From: an uncultured Saprospiraceae bacterium | GTDB lineage: Bacteria > Bacteroidota > Bacteroidia > Chitinophagales > Saprospiraceae | DNA length: 64,000 bases | Assembly (NCBI GenBank): GCA_938007965.1 | Contig: CALLMH010000035.1 | Span: 1-64,000, forward strand | Direction: 5' to 3' | Shown here: positions 8,745 through 16,891 of the stretch, piece by piece | How positions within the stretch are numbered: the first letter of the stretch is position 1 | Layout of the letters: every line of letters starts with the position of its first letter | Notes under the pieces: model-generated | What the model was told of the DNA's origin: nothing | The model's input: only the letters and a program-made list of their open reading frames with translations | Databases searched by the model: none | Made by a program: the position numbers and the translations under genes

Positions 8745-9572
8745 TTAACTATTGAGTTCTTTTTCTCTTCTTTTAGTAGTGCGCCTTGCGATAAAAATAC
8801 TGACCTCATACAATCCATATAATGGTACACCGATCAAAAACATAGTCATAGGATCTGGTGGCGTAATCATAGCCGCCAAGATAAATATTATAACCAGAGA
8901 GTGCTTCCGATAAGTCCTCATAAATGCATCCGTCAGCAATCCAACTTTCGCCAAGAAATATACTAACAGTGGCATCTGGAAAATGATGCCAGTCGGAATC
9001 GTAAAGTTGGTCAGATACCCTACGTAGGACTTCAAGCTGGTACTGTTCTCCACCGCTATCCCTACACTATAGCCAGATAAGAACTTGATAGCAAATGGTG
9101 CAAGCACTATGAATCCGAATGCTACACCGATGGTAAATAAGAACGAACAGACGAACACTACCCCTTTGGCAGCTTTAGCCTCATTCTCATATAATCCTGG
9201 CTTGATGAAACTCCAAAACTGATAAAACACGTACGGAAAAGCAACCACGAACCCTATCCAAAATGATACTTTTAGAGAAGTAAAAAACTGCTCTGCCATT
9301 TCTGTCTGAATAATCTGAAAGTCTGATGGGGCGAAATCTATACCTAATCGCTGAAAAATATCATAGGTAATAAATTTTTCATTTTTGTGGGCGAATATAA
9401 TATTCTCAAAAACCCAAGATTCGAATATGTATACAATCACAGCGAAAATCAATATCGCAATTATTGACTTTACTATATGCCATCTTAGTTCTTCGAGATG
9501 GTCGAAAAAACTCATCTCAGCTCCCTCTCCATCCGGAATCCCCTGATCACCAGCCGATATTTTCTTGATCAT
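8745..9572 (-). CDS. tatC: Sec-independent translocase subunit TatC
   Basis: About 275 residues from the ATG at 9572; a TTG at 9593 would add seven. The hallmark MSFFDHLEELRWHI near the N-terminus marks TatC, followed by six membrane helices and the conserved FVVAFPYVFYQFWSFIKPGLY region. TatC recognises twin-arginine signal peptides and forms the inner-membrane receptor for folded protein export. No tatA gene is next to it. The C-terminus ends in a basic tail (RRTTKRREKE). Confidence 0.93.
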   Translation of the reverse strand: MIKKISAGDQGIPDGEGAEMSFFDHLEELRWHIVKSIIAILIFAVIVYIFESWVFENIIFAHKNEKFITYDIFQRLGIDFAPSDFQIIQTEMAEQFFTSLKVSFWIGFVVAFPYVFYQFWSFIKPGLYENEAKAAKGVVFVCSFLFTIGVAFGFIVLAPFAIKFLSGYSVGIAVENSTSLKSYVGYLTNFTIPTGIIFQMPLLVYFLAKVGLLTDAFMRTYRKHSLVIIFILAAMITPPDPMTMFLIGVPLYGLYEVSIFIARRTTKRREKELNS

Positions 9573-9634
9573 ATTTACTCGATTATAGACCAAAATAAAC
9601 CCTCAAAAGAGCTCTTTCGTCTAATTTATTATTG

Positions 9635-9642
9635 CAAATATA
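9635..9642 (-). promoter_or_regulatory. Promoter box upstream of tatC
   Basis: On the minus strand it reads TATATTTG, a full match to TAnnTTTG. It would start transcription about 55 bases before the ATG at 9572. A clear -33 element is not visible. Confidence 0.4.
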
Positions 9643-9711
9643 CTTGTCATAAGTTAATACACCTATTTTTACAACTAAATTGAATCTTCTGTGACTTGGA
9701 AAATATTATAG

Positions 9712-9719
9712 TATTTTTG
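9712..9719 (+). promoter_or_regulatory. Promoter box of the cation exchanger gene
   Basis: TATTTTTG is a full TAnnTTTG match 40 bases before the TTG start codon of the exchanger gene. The -33 element is weak. Confidence 0.4.
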
Positions 9720-9759
9720 CAGTTGCGCTTTATTATAATAATCAATAAAATATAAACAC

Positions 9760-10683
9760 TTGTTATTATTCATACTTATATTTTTAGTGAGTATCACGGT
9801 ACTACTTATATCATCAGACAAGTTCGTAGATTCCGCGGAGAAGGTTGGCCTTGCTATGGGCATACCATCTTTTATCATAGGAGTTACGATTGTGGCTTTT
9901 GGGACTTCATTGCCTGAGTTGGCCACATCCATAGCATCTGTATTCGCTGGATCGTCAGAAATAGTAATCGGGAATGCAGTCGGATCCAATATCACTAATA
10001 TACTTCTCGTCCTCGGTGCAGCAGCTGTCTATGGAAAAGGCATCAAGATAGATTACGATGTCATGAATACAGATATTCCCATGTTATTTGGATCTGCATT
10101 CTTACTTTATTTTGCATTGCAAGATTTTTCACTCAGTTCTATGGAGTGTATTGTATTTTTATGTGCATTGGCAGTATTTTTATTGAACTCATTCACCGGC
10201 AATATTGACGAATCCATAGTAAAAACAAAACCCAACCCCAAAGACTGGTTAATCATATTGATCGGCTCAGTTGCCATATTCTTTAGTGCTAAATATACCA
10301 TCTACGCCATGGAAGGAATAGCGACCTTGATGGAAATCCCAGTGCATATCATATCGATCACAGTGGTCGCATTGGGCACCTCACTCCCAGAAGTAATCGT
10401 AAGTATAGCCGCCGCCCGTAAAGGAAAACATGGTATGGCTGTCGGAAATGTATTAGGTTCTAATATATTCAACACGTACGCCGTCATGGCGATCCCGGGA
10501 CTGATAGGGGATCTTACCATACCGCCAGACACTATGTCATTCAGTGTTCCATTTATGATAGCAGTATCTGTACTATTTGGTATTGTATGCTTATCAAAGC
10601 GCATATCAAAATGGGAAGGATATATGCTGTTGATCTTTTATGTACTCTTTATTGCGCTATCTTTGGAAGGGCAGTTAGTATAG
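9760..10683 (+). CDS. Calcium/sodium antiporter of the CaCA family (YrbG-like)
   Basis: A 307-residue inner-membrane protein of about ten helices. It carries the two inverted alpha repeats that form the ion site: GTSLPELATSIAS in the first half and GTSLPEVIVSIAA in the second, each followed by GN.VGSN..N (IGNAVGSNITNIL and VGNVLGSNIFNTY). The glutamates of the two GTSLPE motifs are intact, so it should be active. It exchanges Na+ or H+ for Ca2+. The start is TTG; no in-frame ATG lies closer to the first helix. It appears monocistronic. Confidence 0.9.
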   Translation: MLLFILIFLVSITVLLISSDKFVDSAEKVGLAMGIPSFIIGVTIVAFGTSLPELATSIASVFAGSSEIVIGNAVGSNITNILLVLGAAAVYGKGIKIDYDVMNTDIPMLFGSAFLLYFALQDFSLSSMECIVFLCALAVFLLNSFTGNIDESIVKTKPNPKDWLIILIGSVAIFFSAKYTIYAMEGIATLMEIPVHIISITVVALGTSLPEVIVSIAAARKGKHGMAVGNVLGSNIFNTYAVMAIPGLIGDLTIPPDTMSFSVPFMIAVSVLFGIVCLSKRISKWEGYMLLIFYVLFIALSLEGQLV

Positions 10684-10870
10684 GTACAATAAAAACTACA
10701 CTGACTAAGGACAATTTAACTTTTTGCAGCAACTTTATAAAATACCAAAATTCAGAAAGTGACCTTACTGCTGAACATCCCTACATAACTCTTGATGCTA
10801 TATCATCACACAAGTGCAGGGCTCTCCTTACTTCTGAATTACCCCTACAATAAGACCATCCGGCGCAAAT

Positions 10871-10906
10871 AAAAAAAGTGTGCGAATAACAACATCCGCA
10901 CACTTT
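10871..10906 (-). terminator. Bidirectional-looking terminator between convergent genes
   Basis: AAAGTGTGCG (10875-10884) and CGCACACTTT (10897-10906) form a perfect 10-bp stem. The minus-strand transcript then runs into a U run (plus-strand A run at 10870-10877). It lies 28 bases past the stop of the minus-strand T9SS cargo gene and could also end the antiporter transcript. The rest of 10684-10934 shows no gene. Confidence 0.8.
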
Positions 10907-10934
10907 CAGTAAAATCAAAATATATGTCGTTAAA

Positions 10935-12062
10935 TTAGATCTTTACTATTTTTTCGATTGTGATTGAGTTCTCTGATTCCACTTTTACAAAATAAATTCC
11001 AGATGGTAAATCAGAAATATCAACTGAGTTGAAACTAGAATTCAATCTTATCATTGTTTGAATCATTCCACTACTATTCAATATTGACAAAGTGGACAAT
11101 TTATCATTCGTCAATTCAATATTAATAGAATTAACCACTTGTGTAGGATAGATTCTGACATCATTAGATTTATTCTGAATCATTACTACATCAAAGCTTT
11201 CGGATCTTCCATCCAAATCTACTTGTTTCAATTTATAGTAATTTACTCCACTAGATGGTCTATTATCCACAAAGGAATACTCTATCATTTTGCTAGAATT
11301 TCCATTTCCCTCTACTTTTCCTATGACTTCAAAAGAGGAGCCGTCAGCTGATCTTAATATTTCAAAATAATCGTTATTAGTTTCTGATAATGTTGTCCAT
11401 GTGAGAGATACATTACTATTAAGCAATATCCCATCAAAAGATCCAAGAGTAATTGGAGCTACGGCAGGACACACCTGATCAGGAGCAGGATATGGCACAT
11501 CGGCTAGTGCATTAGATGTCTCATTATCATTAGTATTTGTACCACTAAAATTCCAATCCGCACAATTAAAACTACCAAAATTAGGTCCTCCTAAGCTGTT
11601 TTTACCCCAGCCATCTAAGTATTCCCAACATTCACCTGTTCCATCAAGTGCAACATCTCCAAACTCATCTTCAAGAATTCCAGAACAAAACAATTCAATT
11701 GCGTCATCTCCATTAATATTTGCTATATTATCTAAGTAACATGGCTCGAATCCAAAAAAAGATTGAAAAGCGCCAGTATTACTGCCTTCGTTTGCTATCC
11801 AAAAACAGTCACCACTTGAAATAGCAAGTGCTGGTAAATCATATTCTTGACCATCTGATCCTCCTCCATTATTGGCAACACCTATACCATAAATACTTAG
11901 ATCAGATATATCTCCTGATGCACAAATCTGAATGCCTTTTGGTGTTCCACCAGGTAAAGATCCATCAAAAACTCCACCTATATATAGGTTACCACATTGA
12001 CTGGATAGAATAGTTGACGATAAAATAAATAAATAAAATGCTGAAAGTAATTTTTTAACCAT
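10935..12062 (-). CDS. Secreted protein with type A T9SS sorting domain
   Basis: A 375-residue protein with a signal peptide (KKLLSAFYLFILSSTILSSQ). Residues about 20-190 hold a lamin-tail-like domain (GVFDGSLPGG, DISDLSIYGIGVANNGGGS, CFWIANEG) of the sort found in secreted Bacteroidota proteins. Residues about 205-290 look like a fibronectin III-type sheet (LTWTTLSETNNDYFEILRS). The C-terminal 80 residues fit the type A sorting signal: VRIYPTQVVNSINIEL, ISDLPSGIYFVKVES and a short basic end EKIVKI. It should pass the outer membrane by T9SS and be anchored or released. Function of the N-terminal domain is unknown. Confidence 0.85.
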   Translation of the reverse strand: MVKKLLSAFYLFILSSTILSSQCGNLYIGGVFDGSLPGGTPKGIQICASGDISDLSIYGIGVANNGGGSDGQEYDLPALAISSGDCFWIANEGSNTGAFQSFFGFEPCYLDNIANINGDDAIELFCSGILEDEFGDVALDGTGECWEYLDGWGKNSLGGPNFGSFNCADWNFSGTNTNDNETSNALADVPYPAPDQVCPAVAPITLGSFDGILLNSNVSLTWTTLSETNNDYFEILRSADGSSFEVIGKVEGNGNSSKMIEYSFVDNRPSSGVNYYKLKQVDLDGRSESFDVVMIQNKSNDVRIYPTQVVNSINIELTNDKLSTLSILNSSGMIQTMIRLNSSFNSVDISDLPSGIYFVKVESENSITIEKIVKI

Positions 12063-12322
12063 GTTTCTGTTTTTACAATTTTTTTAAAGTTATCCACTAA
12101 AATAAACTAAACCCAAAAGGCATATCAATAGTGGATATGTTTTATACCTACGGTAAAGATAAAACAGATAAAAGAAATATGTAACTTATTGATAACAAAT
12201 GTGATAATAAAATTATTTTGCATAATAAAAAACCGTAAAACACGCCCTATCCCAATATAAATCTCTGATAAGTTTTTATTAAAAAATGATAATTAGCATA
12301 AGATTATTACCTCTATTACGTT
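12063..12322. other. Non-coding gap
   Basis: AT-rich stretch upstream of two divergent genes. I see no reading frame of note; only the ybaB-family promoter at its right end is recognisable. Confidence 0.4.
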
Positions 12323-12352
12323 TTTGTACTACTGTTGTATTTGGTATCTTTG
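12323..12352 (+). promoter_or_regulatory. Promoter of the YbaB-family gene
   Basis: TTTG at 12323-12326, 18 bases, TATCTTTG at 12345-12352: a textbook Bacteroidota promoter. It fixes the gene start at ATG 12377, because an upstream in-frame start at 12335 would lie inside the promoter. The CRISPR repeats carry nearly the same arrangement. Confidence 0.75.
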
Positions 12353-12376
12353 TCATACAAAAAAAATAAAACCACT

Positions 12377-12682
12377 ATGCTAGGAGATTTAATGGGAAAC
12401 ATGGAAGAAAAACAGCTTGAAATGAAGAAGAAGCTTCAAGCAGTATCTATCGAAGAAAGCCTTGAGGGAATCACGATCACTGGCAACGGTGCTAGAGAAA
12501 TCACGAATATCTCCATAGATGAGAAGTTCCAATCCCCTGATCATAAAGAAGAACTCGAAGATCTACTCGTAGTAGCTATGAATAATCTACTAGAAAAAAT
12601 CGGCGAAGAAGAAGCTAAAGAATCTCAAAATATGATCAGCCAAATGCTTCCTCCTGGAATGGGTGGCTTATTTGGCAGCTGA
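12377..12682 (+). CDS. YbaB/EbfC family nucleoid-associated protein
   Basis: A 101-residue protein: N-terminal charged helix (MGNMEEKQLEMKKKLQ), a three-stranded sheet (IEESLEGITITGNGAREITNISID), and a C-terminal helix with a glycine/methionine-rich tail (MLPPGMGGLFG). This is the layout of YbaB/EbfC dimers that bind DNA without strong sequence choice. In many bacteria the gene sits with dnaX and recR; here it stands alone, which is usual in Bacteroidota. The start follows the promoter at 12323-12352. Confidence 0.85.
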   Translation: MLGDLMGNMEEKQLEMKKKLQAVSIEESLEGITITGNGAREITNISIDEKFQSPDHKEELEDLLVVAMNNLLEKIGEEEAKESQNMISQMLPPGMGGLFGS

Positions 12683-12696
12683 TCTTTATCTATCTA

Positions 12697-12785
12697 GGTA
12701 CATTTCACGATGTTGAGTTCGAAGATTTCTAGAATTATTCGATCAATCTAGAGTCTGACACATCGCTAGAGCCGCTTAATGTACC
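12697..12785 (+). ncRNA. Candidate structured RNA element downstream of the YbaB-family gene
   Basis: Three nested perfect stems: GGTACATT (12697-12704) with AATGTACC (12778-12785), CGATGT (12708-12713) with ACATCG (12760-12765), and TCTAGA (12728-12733) with TCTAGA (12747-12752). There is no U run after it, so it is not an ordinary terminator. It might be a structured 3' UTR or small RNA. The evidence is geometry only. Confidence 0.3.
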
Positions 12786-12845
12786 AAATCGCTTTTATGA
12801 TGTTGACCAAATAAATTTTCAAGATTCGAAAAACGACTAACTGAA

Positions 12846-14093
12846 ATGCGCTCATCAATCCTCGATCAAAATACTATCATGTATTCAACTAAAAATATGT
12901 TCAGGTTTATTATTCTATTTATCTCATGTGTATCCGCTAGCACATTGTCCGCGCAACTATCAGCGTATTCTTTTGATGATTGCACATTTGTGGACCAATC
13001 AGGCATATTGCCCCCCGCTATACCGACTTCTGATCCTAGCTGCGACTGTGGACTGGTAGCGGACGGTCTTTATTTCGATGGAAATAATGACAATATGATA
13101 TTCCCCACAGAAATAGATTCGCTGATGGAATCAGATTTTACGATTAGTTACTATTTCAGATTTGATCAGGTATCTAGTAGAACCGACTTACTGTCCGTCA
13201 GATCAGAATGCGCCCTTGATTCATTTCTAGCAGTAACCTATAATCCTATCAACGATGAAGTGGTGTTCGAGCTGGCACAGAATATTGGAAATATCCAGAC
13301 TCAAAATGTGCCTCTAGACCCAAATGTCTGTTGGCATAGATTAGTGTTGACCAAGTCAGAACTATTTTATAGCCTATACCTGGATGATCAGCTGGCTGTA
13401 ACCATCCTCTCTGACGGTATAGTCAACTTTGATAACAATGCACGACTCACATTGAATAATAGTCCTTGCCTTGCTGTAAATCTAGATAGATTCAATGGAT
13501 GGGTTGATGAATTCACTTTCTACCGTAGGGCACTATCCGCTACTGAAATAATAGCAAATTCCCTCAATCCCGACAAAATCACCACGAATGACACTACAGT
13601 AGTCGCAGGATCACCTGTCGATATCGAAGTAGGTGCAACTTGTGCTACAGGCTTCTCTTGGTCTCCAGATGCCGAACTTGATGATAATTCTATACTCAAT
13701 CCAACTGCCACGCCGTCTATCACGACGACATTCGCACTGATGATAGAGAATGATGGCAACTGTAATACGACAGATCAGATCACCATCAATGTCATAGATC
13801 CCAATGATCTAGACTGTGCAAACTTATTACTACCCAATGCCTTCACACCCAATAATGATCAACTCAATGATAGATTCGGTATCAGCAGTAAATTTCTCAT
13901 AGACGAACTAGAATACTTCGAAATCTACGATAGATGGGGAGGTAAGATGTGGACTGCCACGAGCAAAACGGACACTTGGGATGGATCATTCAATGGACAA
14001 TCCGTAAATACTGGGATGTACATCTACAAAGTGAAGTACACATGTACTGGCCAAGAATTCGTCAAAGTAGATAACTTCTCAGTGATAAGATAA
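12846..14093 (+). CDS. Secreted LamG-like protein with gliding-type (type B) T9SS domain
   Basis: 415 residues. A signal peptide lies after residue 18 (MFRFIILFISCVSASTLSAQ), so translation may begin at ATG 12879 or 12897 instead of 12846. Residues about 45-235 form a concanavalin/LamG-like domain (LYFDGNNDNMIFP, DFTISYYFRF, RFNGWVDEFTFYRRALSATEI). Residues 240-320 look like an immunoglobulin-type domain. The last 85 residues are the gliding-motility-associated CHU_C domain: LLPNAFTPNNDQLNDRFGI, FEIYDRWGGKMW, WDGSFNGQSVNTGMYIYKV. This marks it as a type B cargo of T9SS, exposed on the surface or released. Ligand unknown. Confidence 0.87.
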   Translation: MRSSILDQNTIMYSTKNMFRFIILFISCVSASTLSAQLSAYSFDDCTFVDQSGILPPAIPTSDPSCDCGLVADGLYFDGNNDNMIFPTEIDSLMESDFTISYYFRFDQVSSRTDLLSVRSECALDSFLAVTYNPINDEVVFELAQNIGNIQTQNVPLDPNVCWHRLVLTKSELFYSLYLDDQLAVTILSDGIVNFDNNARLTLNNSPCLAVNLDRFNGWVDEFTFYRRALSATEIIANSLNPDKITTNDTTVVAGSPVDIEVGATCATGFSWSPDAELDDNSILNPTATPSITTTFALMIENDGNCNTTDQITINVIDPNDLDCANLLLPNAFTPNNDQLNDRFGISSKFLIDELEYFEIYDRWGGKMWTATSKTDTWDGSFNGQSVNTGMYIYKVKYTCTGQEFVKVDNFSVIR

Positions 14094-14122
14094 TTTATAA
14101 ATTCCTTTGTTATCTTTACGGC

Positions 14123-14869
14123 ATGTCTAATAATTTAAAAAACATCCTTTTATCGATTATCTTAATCTCCTTGTGCTTCATGATAAAGTGTAAGCTTGAC
14201 TCTGATAGTATCCAAGAAAAAAAGCATGTCACAACTAAATCTGTCAGTCAAATAGATTCTTCTAAACCTGCTAGTACTCCAATAACTGAACAAGTATCTG
14301 ATTCGAACACTAATGCGGTAAGTACAATCAACGACAAAAAAACCGCCCTAGACGATAAAGCTGAAGACGATACACAAGTCCGTAAAGAAGAAAAAAAAAT
14401 AGCAAAACCACTTAAGAAGCCAGTCAAAAAAGTCGCTCCGGTAAAAAAAACAAAGACGACAAAAAAACCTATAAAAAAGACTCCTATACCCAAAGCTAAA
14501 ATAGAATTCGAAGACATGATTTGGGATTTTGGAGAAATTACAGAAGGTGATATCGTAAAGAAAAAATTCAAATTTACCAACACTGGTAATGCACCACTGC
14601 AGATCATAGGTGCCGATGCTTCATGTGGATGTGCTAGACCCACGGTACCATTCCTAGATATAGCCCCAGGAGAATCCAATGAAATAGGAATCACTTACAA
14701 TAGTGTAAATAAAGAAGGAGTTCAGAAACCCGAAATAATAATAGAATCTAATACGTATCCGAAGCACACTGTCCTAAAATTATCAGGTACTGTCAAGCCA
14801 AAGCCTAAAAAAGAAGAAAAGAAAATTGATTCTACAGAAATGAAACAGGATAGTACGATCAAGGAATAG
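14123..14869 (+). CDS. DUF1573 lipoprotein with a lysine-rich linker
   Basis: 248 residues. The N-terminus (NILLSIILISLCFMIKC) is a lipoprotein-type signal with a likely lipidated cysteine at about residue 24. Residues 70-125 are a low-complexity lysine/proline/threonine linker (KPLKKPVKKVAPVKKTKTTK). Residues 130-225 form the DUF1573 domain, an immunoglobulin-like fold (WDFGEITEGDIVKKKFKFTN, GCARPTVPFLDIAPGES). The function of DUF1573 is not established; the linker could cross the cell wall. It is the last gene before the CRISPR array. Confidence 0.85.
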   Translation: MSNNLKNILLSIILISLCFMIKCKLDSDSIQEKKHVTTKSVSQIDSSKPASTPITEQVSDSNTNAVSTINDKKTALDDKAEDDTQVRKEEKKIAKPLKKPVKKVAPVKKTKTTKKPIKKTPIPKAKIEFEDMIWDFGEITEGDIVKKKFKFTNTGNAPLQIIGADASCGCARPTVPFLDIAPGESNEIGITYNSVNKEGVQKPEIIIESNTYPKHTVLKLSGTVKPKPKKEEKKIDSTEMKQDSTIKE

Positions 14870-15010
14870 AAATTATAGACGCACGATAAAATGTCTTTCC
14901 GCAATGAATAAGATCTTCTTACTTTCGTAAATAGGGGTACTCCGAAATACAGAATTTTCTTTTATTCACTAAAGTTTGACAGTCTTACTTCTGAAGTAAG
15001 TACCCTTTCT
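14870..15010. other. Gap left of the CRISPR array
   Basis: No gene. It holds the palindrome CTTACTTC-T-GAAGTAAG (14984-15000) next to the decayed end of the array. I see no promoter here that would clearly serve as an array leader. Confidence 0.4.
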
Positions 15011-16490
15011 TAAATGATTTATTAGCGTGAGGAATCACAGCCGCTTTTCTAATGTGTAGTCTCAGCATACCGTTGTGCTTGTATCTTTAGCGTTAGGAAT
15101 CACAGCATTGGCTTTTTCTTCTTTTGATAAGGGGTTGTTGTGATTAGCTCTCAAAATGTATCTTTAGCGTGAGGAATCACAGCCGCTTGAAAATTGCGTT
15201 CCCCACAAATACTGTTGTGATTAGCTCTCAAAATGTATCTTTAGCGTGAGGAATCACAGCAGTGCCAGGAAGATTGCGCTGCGCTCAAAGGTTGTGATTA
15301 GCTCTCAAAATGTATCTTTAGCGTGAGGAATCACAGCAAGCTAAAGACGAACCATTATTACTATCCGGTTGTGATTAGCTCTCAAAATGTATCTTTAGCG
15401 TGAGGAATCACAGCAAATTCAAATGTCATTCAACAGGATATCAAGTTGTGATTAGCTCTCAAAATGTATCTTTAGCGTGAGGAATCACAGCTGCATCGTT
15501 TTGGTGTAACACTGCGTTTGGGTTGTGATTAGCTCTCAAAATGTATCTTTAGCGTGAGGAATCACAGCATAACGGTCAATATATACCAGCTAATTAATGT
15601 TGTGATTAGCTCTCAAAATGTATCTTTAGCGTGAGGAATCACAGCGCACATACCGCCAGTCCAGCTTATCATCAGGTTGTGATTAGCTCTCAAAATGTAT
15701 CTTTAGCGTGAGGAATCACAGCACTGACGCGGGTTTGTTAAAGTATATGAAGTTGTGATTAGCTCTCAAAATGTATCTTTAGCGTGAGGAATCACAGCAG
15801 TGGCGAATGAGTTAAATAGTGCTATATTGTTGTGATTAGCTCTCAAAATGTATCTTTAGCGTGAGGAATCACAGCAGAATTGTGCGCTTGCTTAGTGTTA
15901 TTGTGTTGTGATTAGCTCTCAAAATGTATCTTTAGCGTGAGGAATCACAGCCAAATATTTGAAAATTGCACTGACCAAAGGGTTGTGATTAGCTCTCAAA
16001 ATGTATCTTTAGCGTGAGGAATCACAGCTTGGCCAAGAAGTAACAGGCTCTAATGTATGTTGTGATTAGCTCTCAAAATGTATCTTTAGCGTGAGGAATC
16101 ACAGCGATAAAATAATTTTCTAACTTTCAACCCTTGTTGTGATTAGCTCTCAAAATGTATCTTTAGCGTGAGGAATCACAGCTCCGTGGTTTCCTACAAT
16201 GATCGCAGAAGTGTTGTGATTAGCTCTCAAAATGTATCTTTAGCGTGAGGAATCACAGCACCTGATAAGTACTTATCACCTATCTTTATGTTGTGATTAG
16301 CTCTCAAAATGTATCTTTAGCGTGAGGAATCACAGCACAGAAATGAATACGATGATCACTAGAATAGTTGTGATTAGCTCTCAAAATGTATCTTTAGCGT
16401 GAGGAATCACAGCGCAAACGCATGGAACAACAACGTCACTAAAGTTGTGATTAGCTCTCAAAATGTATCTTTAGCGTGAGGAATCACAGC
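15011..16490 (+). CRISPR. Type II-C CRISPR array, 18 intact repeats, 19 spacers
   Basis: The 47-bp repeat starts GTTGTGATTAGC and ends GGAATCACAGC, with near-inverted ends. Eighteen identical copies run from 15137 to 16490. To the left are a 35-bp copy missing 12 bases and with a changed base (15072-15106) and the right half of another (15011-15041). Spacers are 30 bp except two of 29 (15723-15751, 15876-15904). The tracrRNA anti-repeat pairs with the plus-strand repeat, so crRNAs are read rightwards, against the cas genes. The decayed left end is the oldest; new spacers probably enter at the cas2 side. No spacer source can be named from the sequence. Confidence 0.98.
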
Positions 16491-16516
16491 AGACCCTTCA
16501 CAAGGGCCTGTGATTC
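16481..16516. repeat. Hairpin at the cas-proximal end of the array
   Basis: The end of the last repeat, GAATCACAG (16481-16489), pairs with CTGTGATTC (16508-16516) just outside the array. CCCTT/AAGGG (16494-16498, 16502-16506) forms an inner stem around a three-base loop. It may mark the integration end of the array or stop transcription of the array or of cas2. Confidence 0.55.
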
Positions 16517-16549
16517 AGCACACTAAATACATTACTAGAAATTCAATTT

Positions 16550-16891
16550 TTAGAACAATTCTAACTGCAAGATAGGTGGAGGCGCGGGAACTTCTTTTCT
16601 ACCATGGTACACATCCATCATTCCAAATTGTTTGTCGGTAACATTCAGCACCCCTATTTTTCCATTTTTAGGTAGATTATTTTTTACTCGCTTTATGTGT
16701 ACTTGAGCATTTTCTCGACTAGAACAATGTCTAGTATAGATGGAAAACTGAAACATAGTAAAGCCATCCTTCAGGAGCATATTTCGAAATTGATTTGCAG
16801 CTCTTACGTCTTGTTTAGTCTCAGTAGGCAGGTCAAAAAATACATATATCCACATAACTCTATATTGATTAAATCTTTCACTTAATATCAT
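16550..16891 (-). CDS. cas2: CRISPR-associated endonuclease Cas2
   Basis: 113 residues, the usual Cas2 size. It has the ferredoxin-like first strand with the conserved aspartate (WIYVFFDLPTET), then FRNMLLKDGFTMFQFSIYTRHC and the strand GKIGVLNVTDKQFG. With Cas1 it forms the spacer integration complex. Its start overlaps the end of cas1 by four bases, showing translational coupling. It is the last gene of the minus-strand cas operon and the gene nearest the array. Confidence 0.95.
   Translation of the reverse strand: MILSERFNQYRVMWIYVFFDLPTETKQDVRAANQFRNMLLKDGFTMFQFSIYTRHCSSRENAQVHIKRVKNNLPKNGKIGVLNVTDKQFGMMDVYHGRKEVPAPPPILQLELF

Noticed and set aside
10587-10853. An 88-codon frame overlapping the end of the antiporter gene
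   Set aside because: It overlaps a conserved gene by about 100 bases, has no recognisable domain, and no promoter or ribosome site of its own.
14984-15000. Palindrome CTTACTTC-T-GAAGTAAG as the array leader
   Set aside because: It is at the decayed end of the array, so it is unlikely to be the acquisition leader. It has no promoter pattern beside it.
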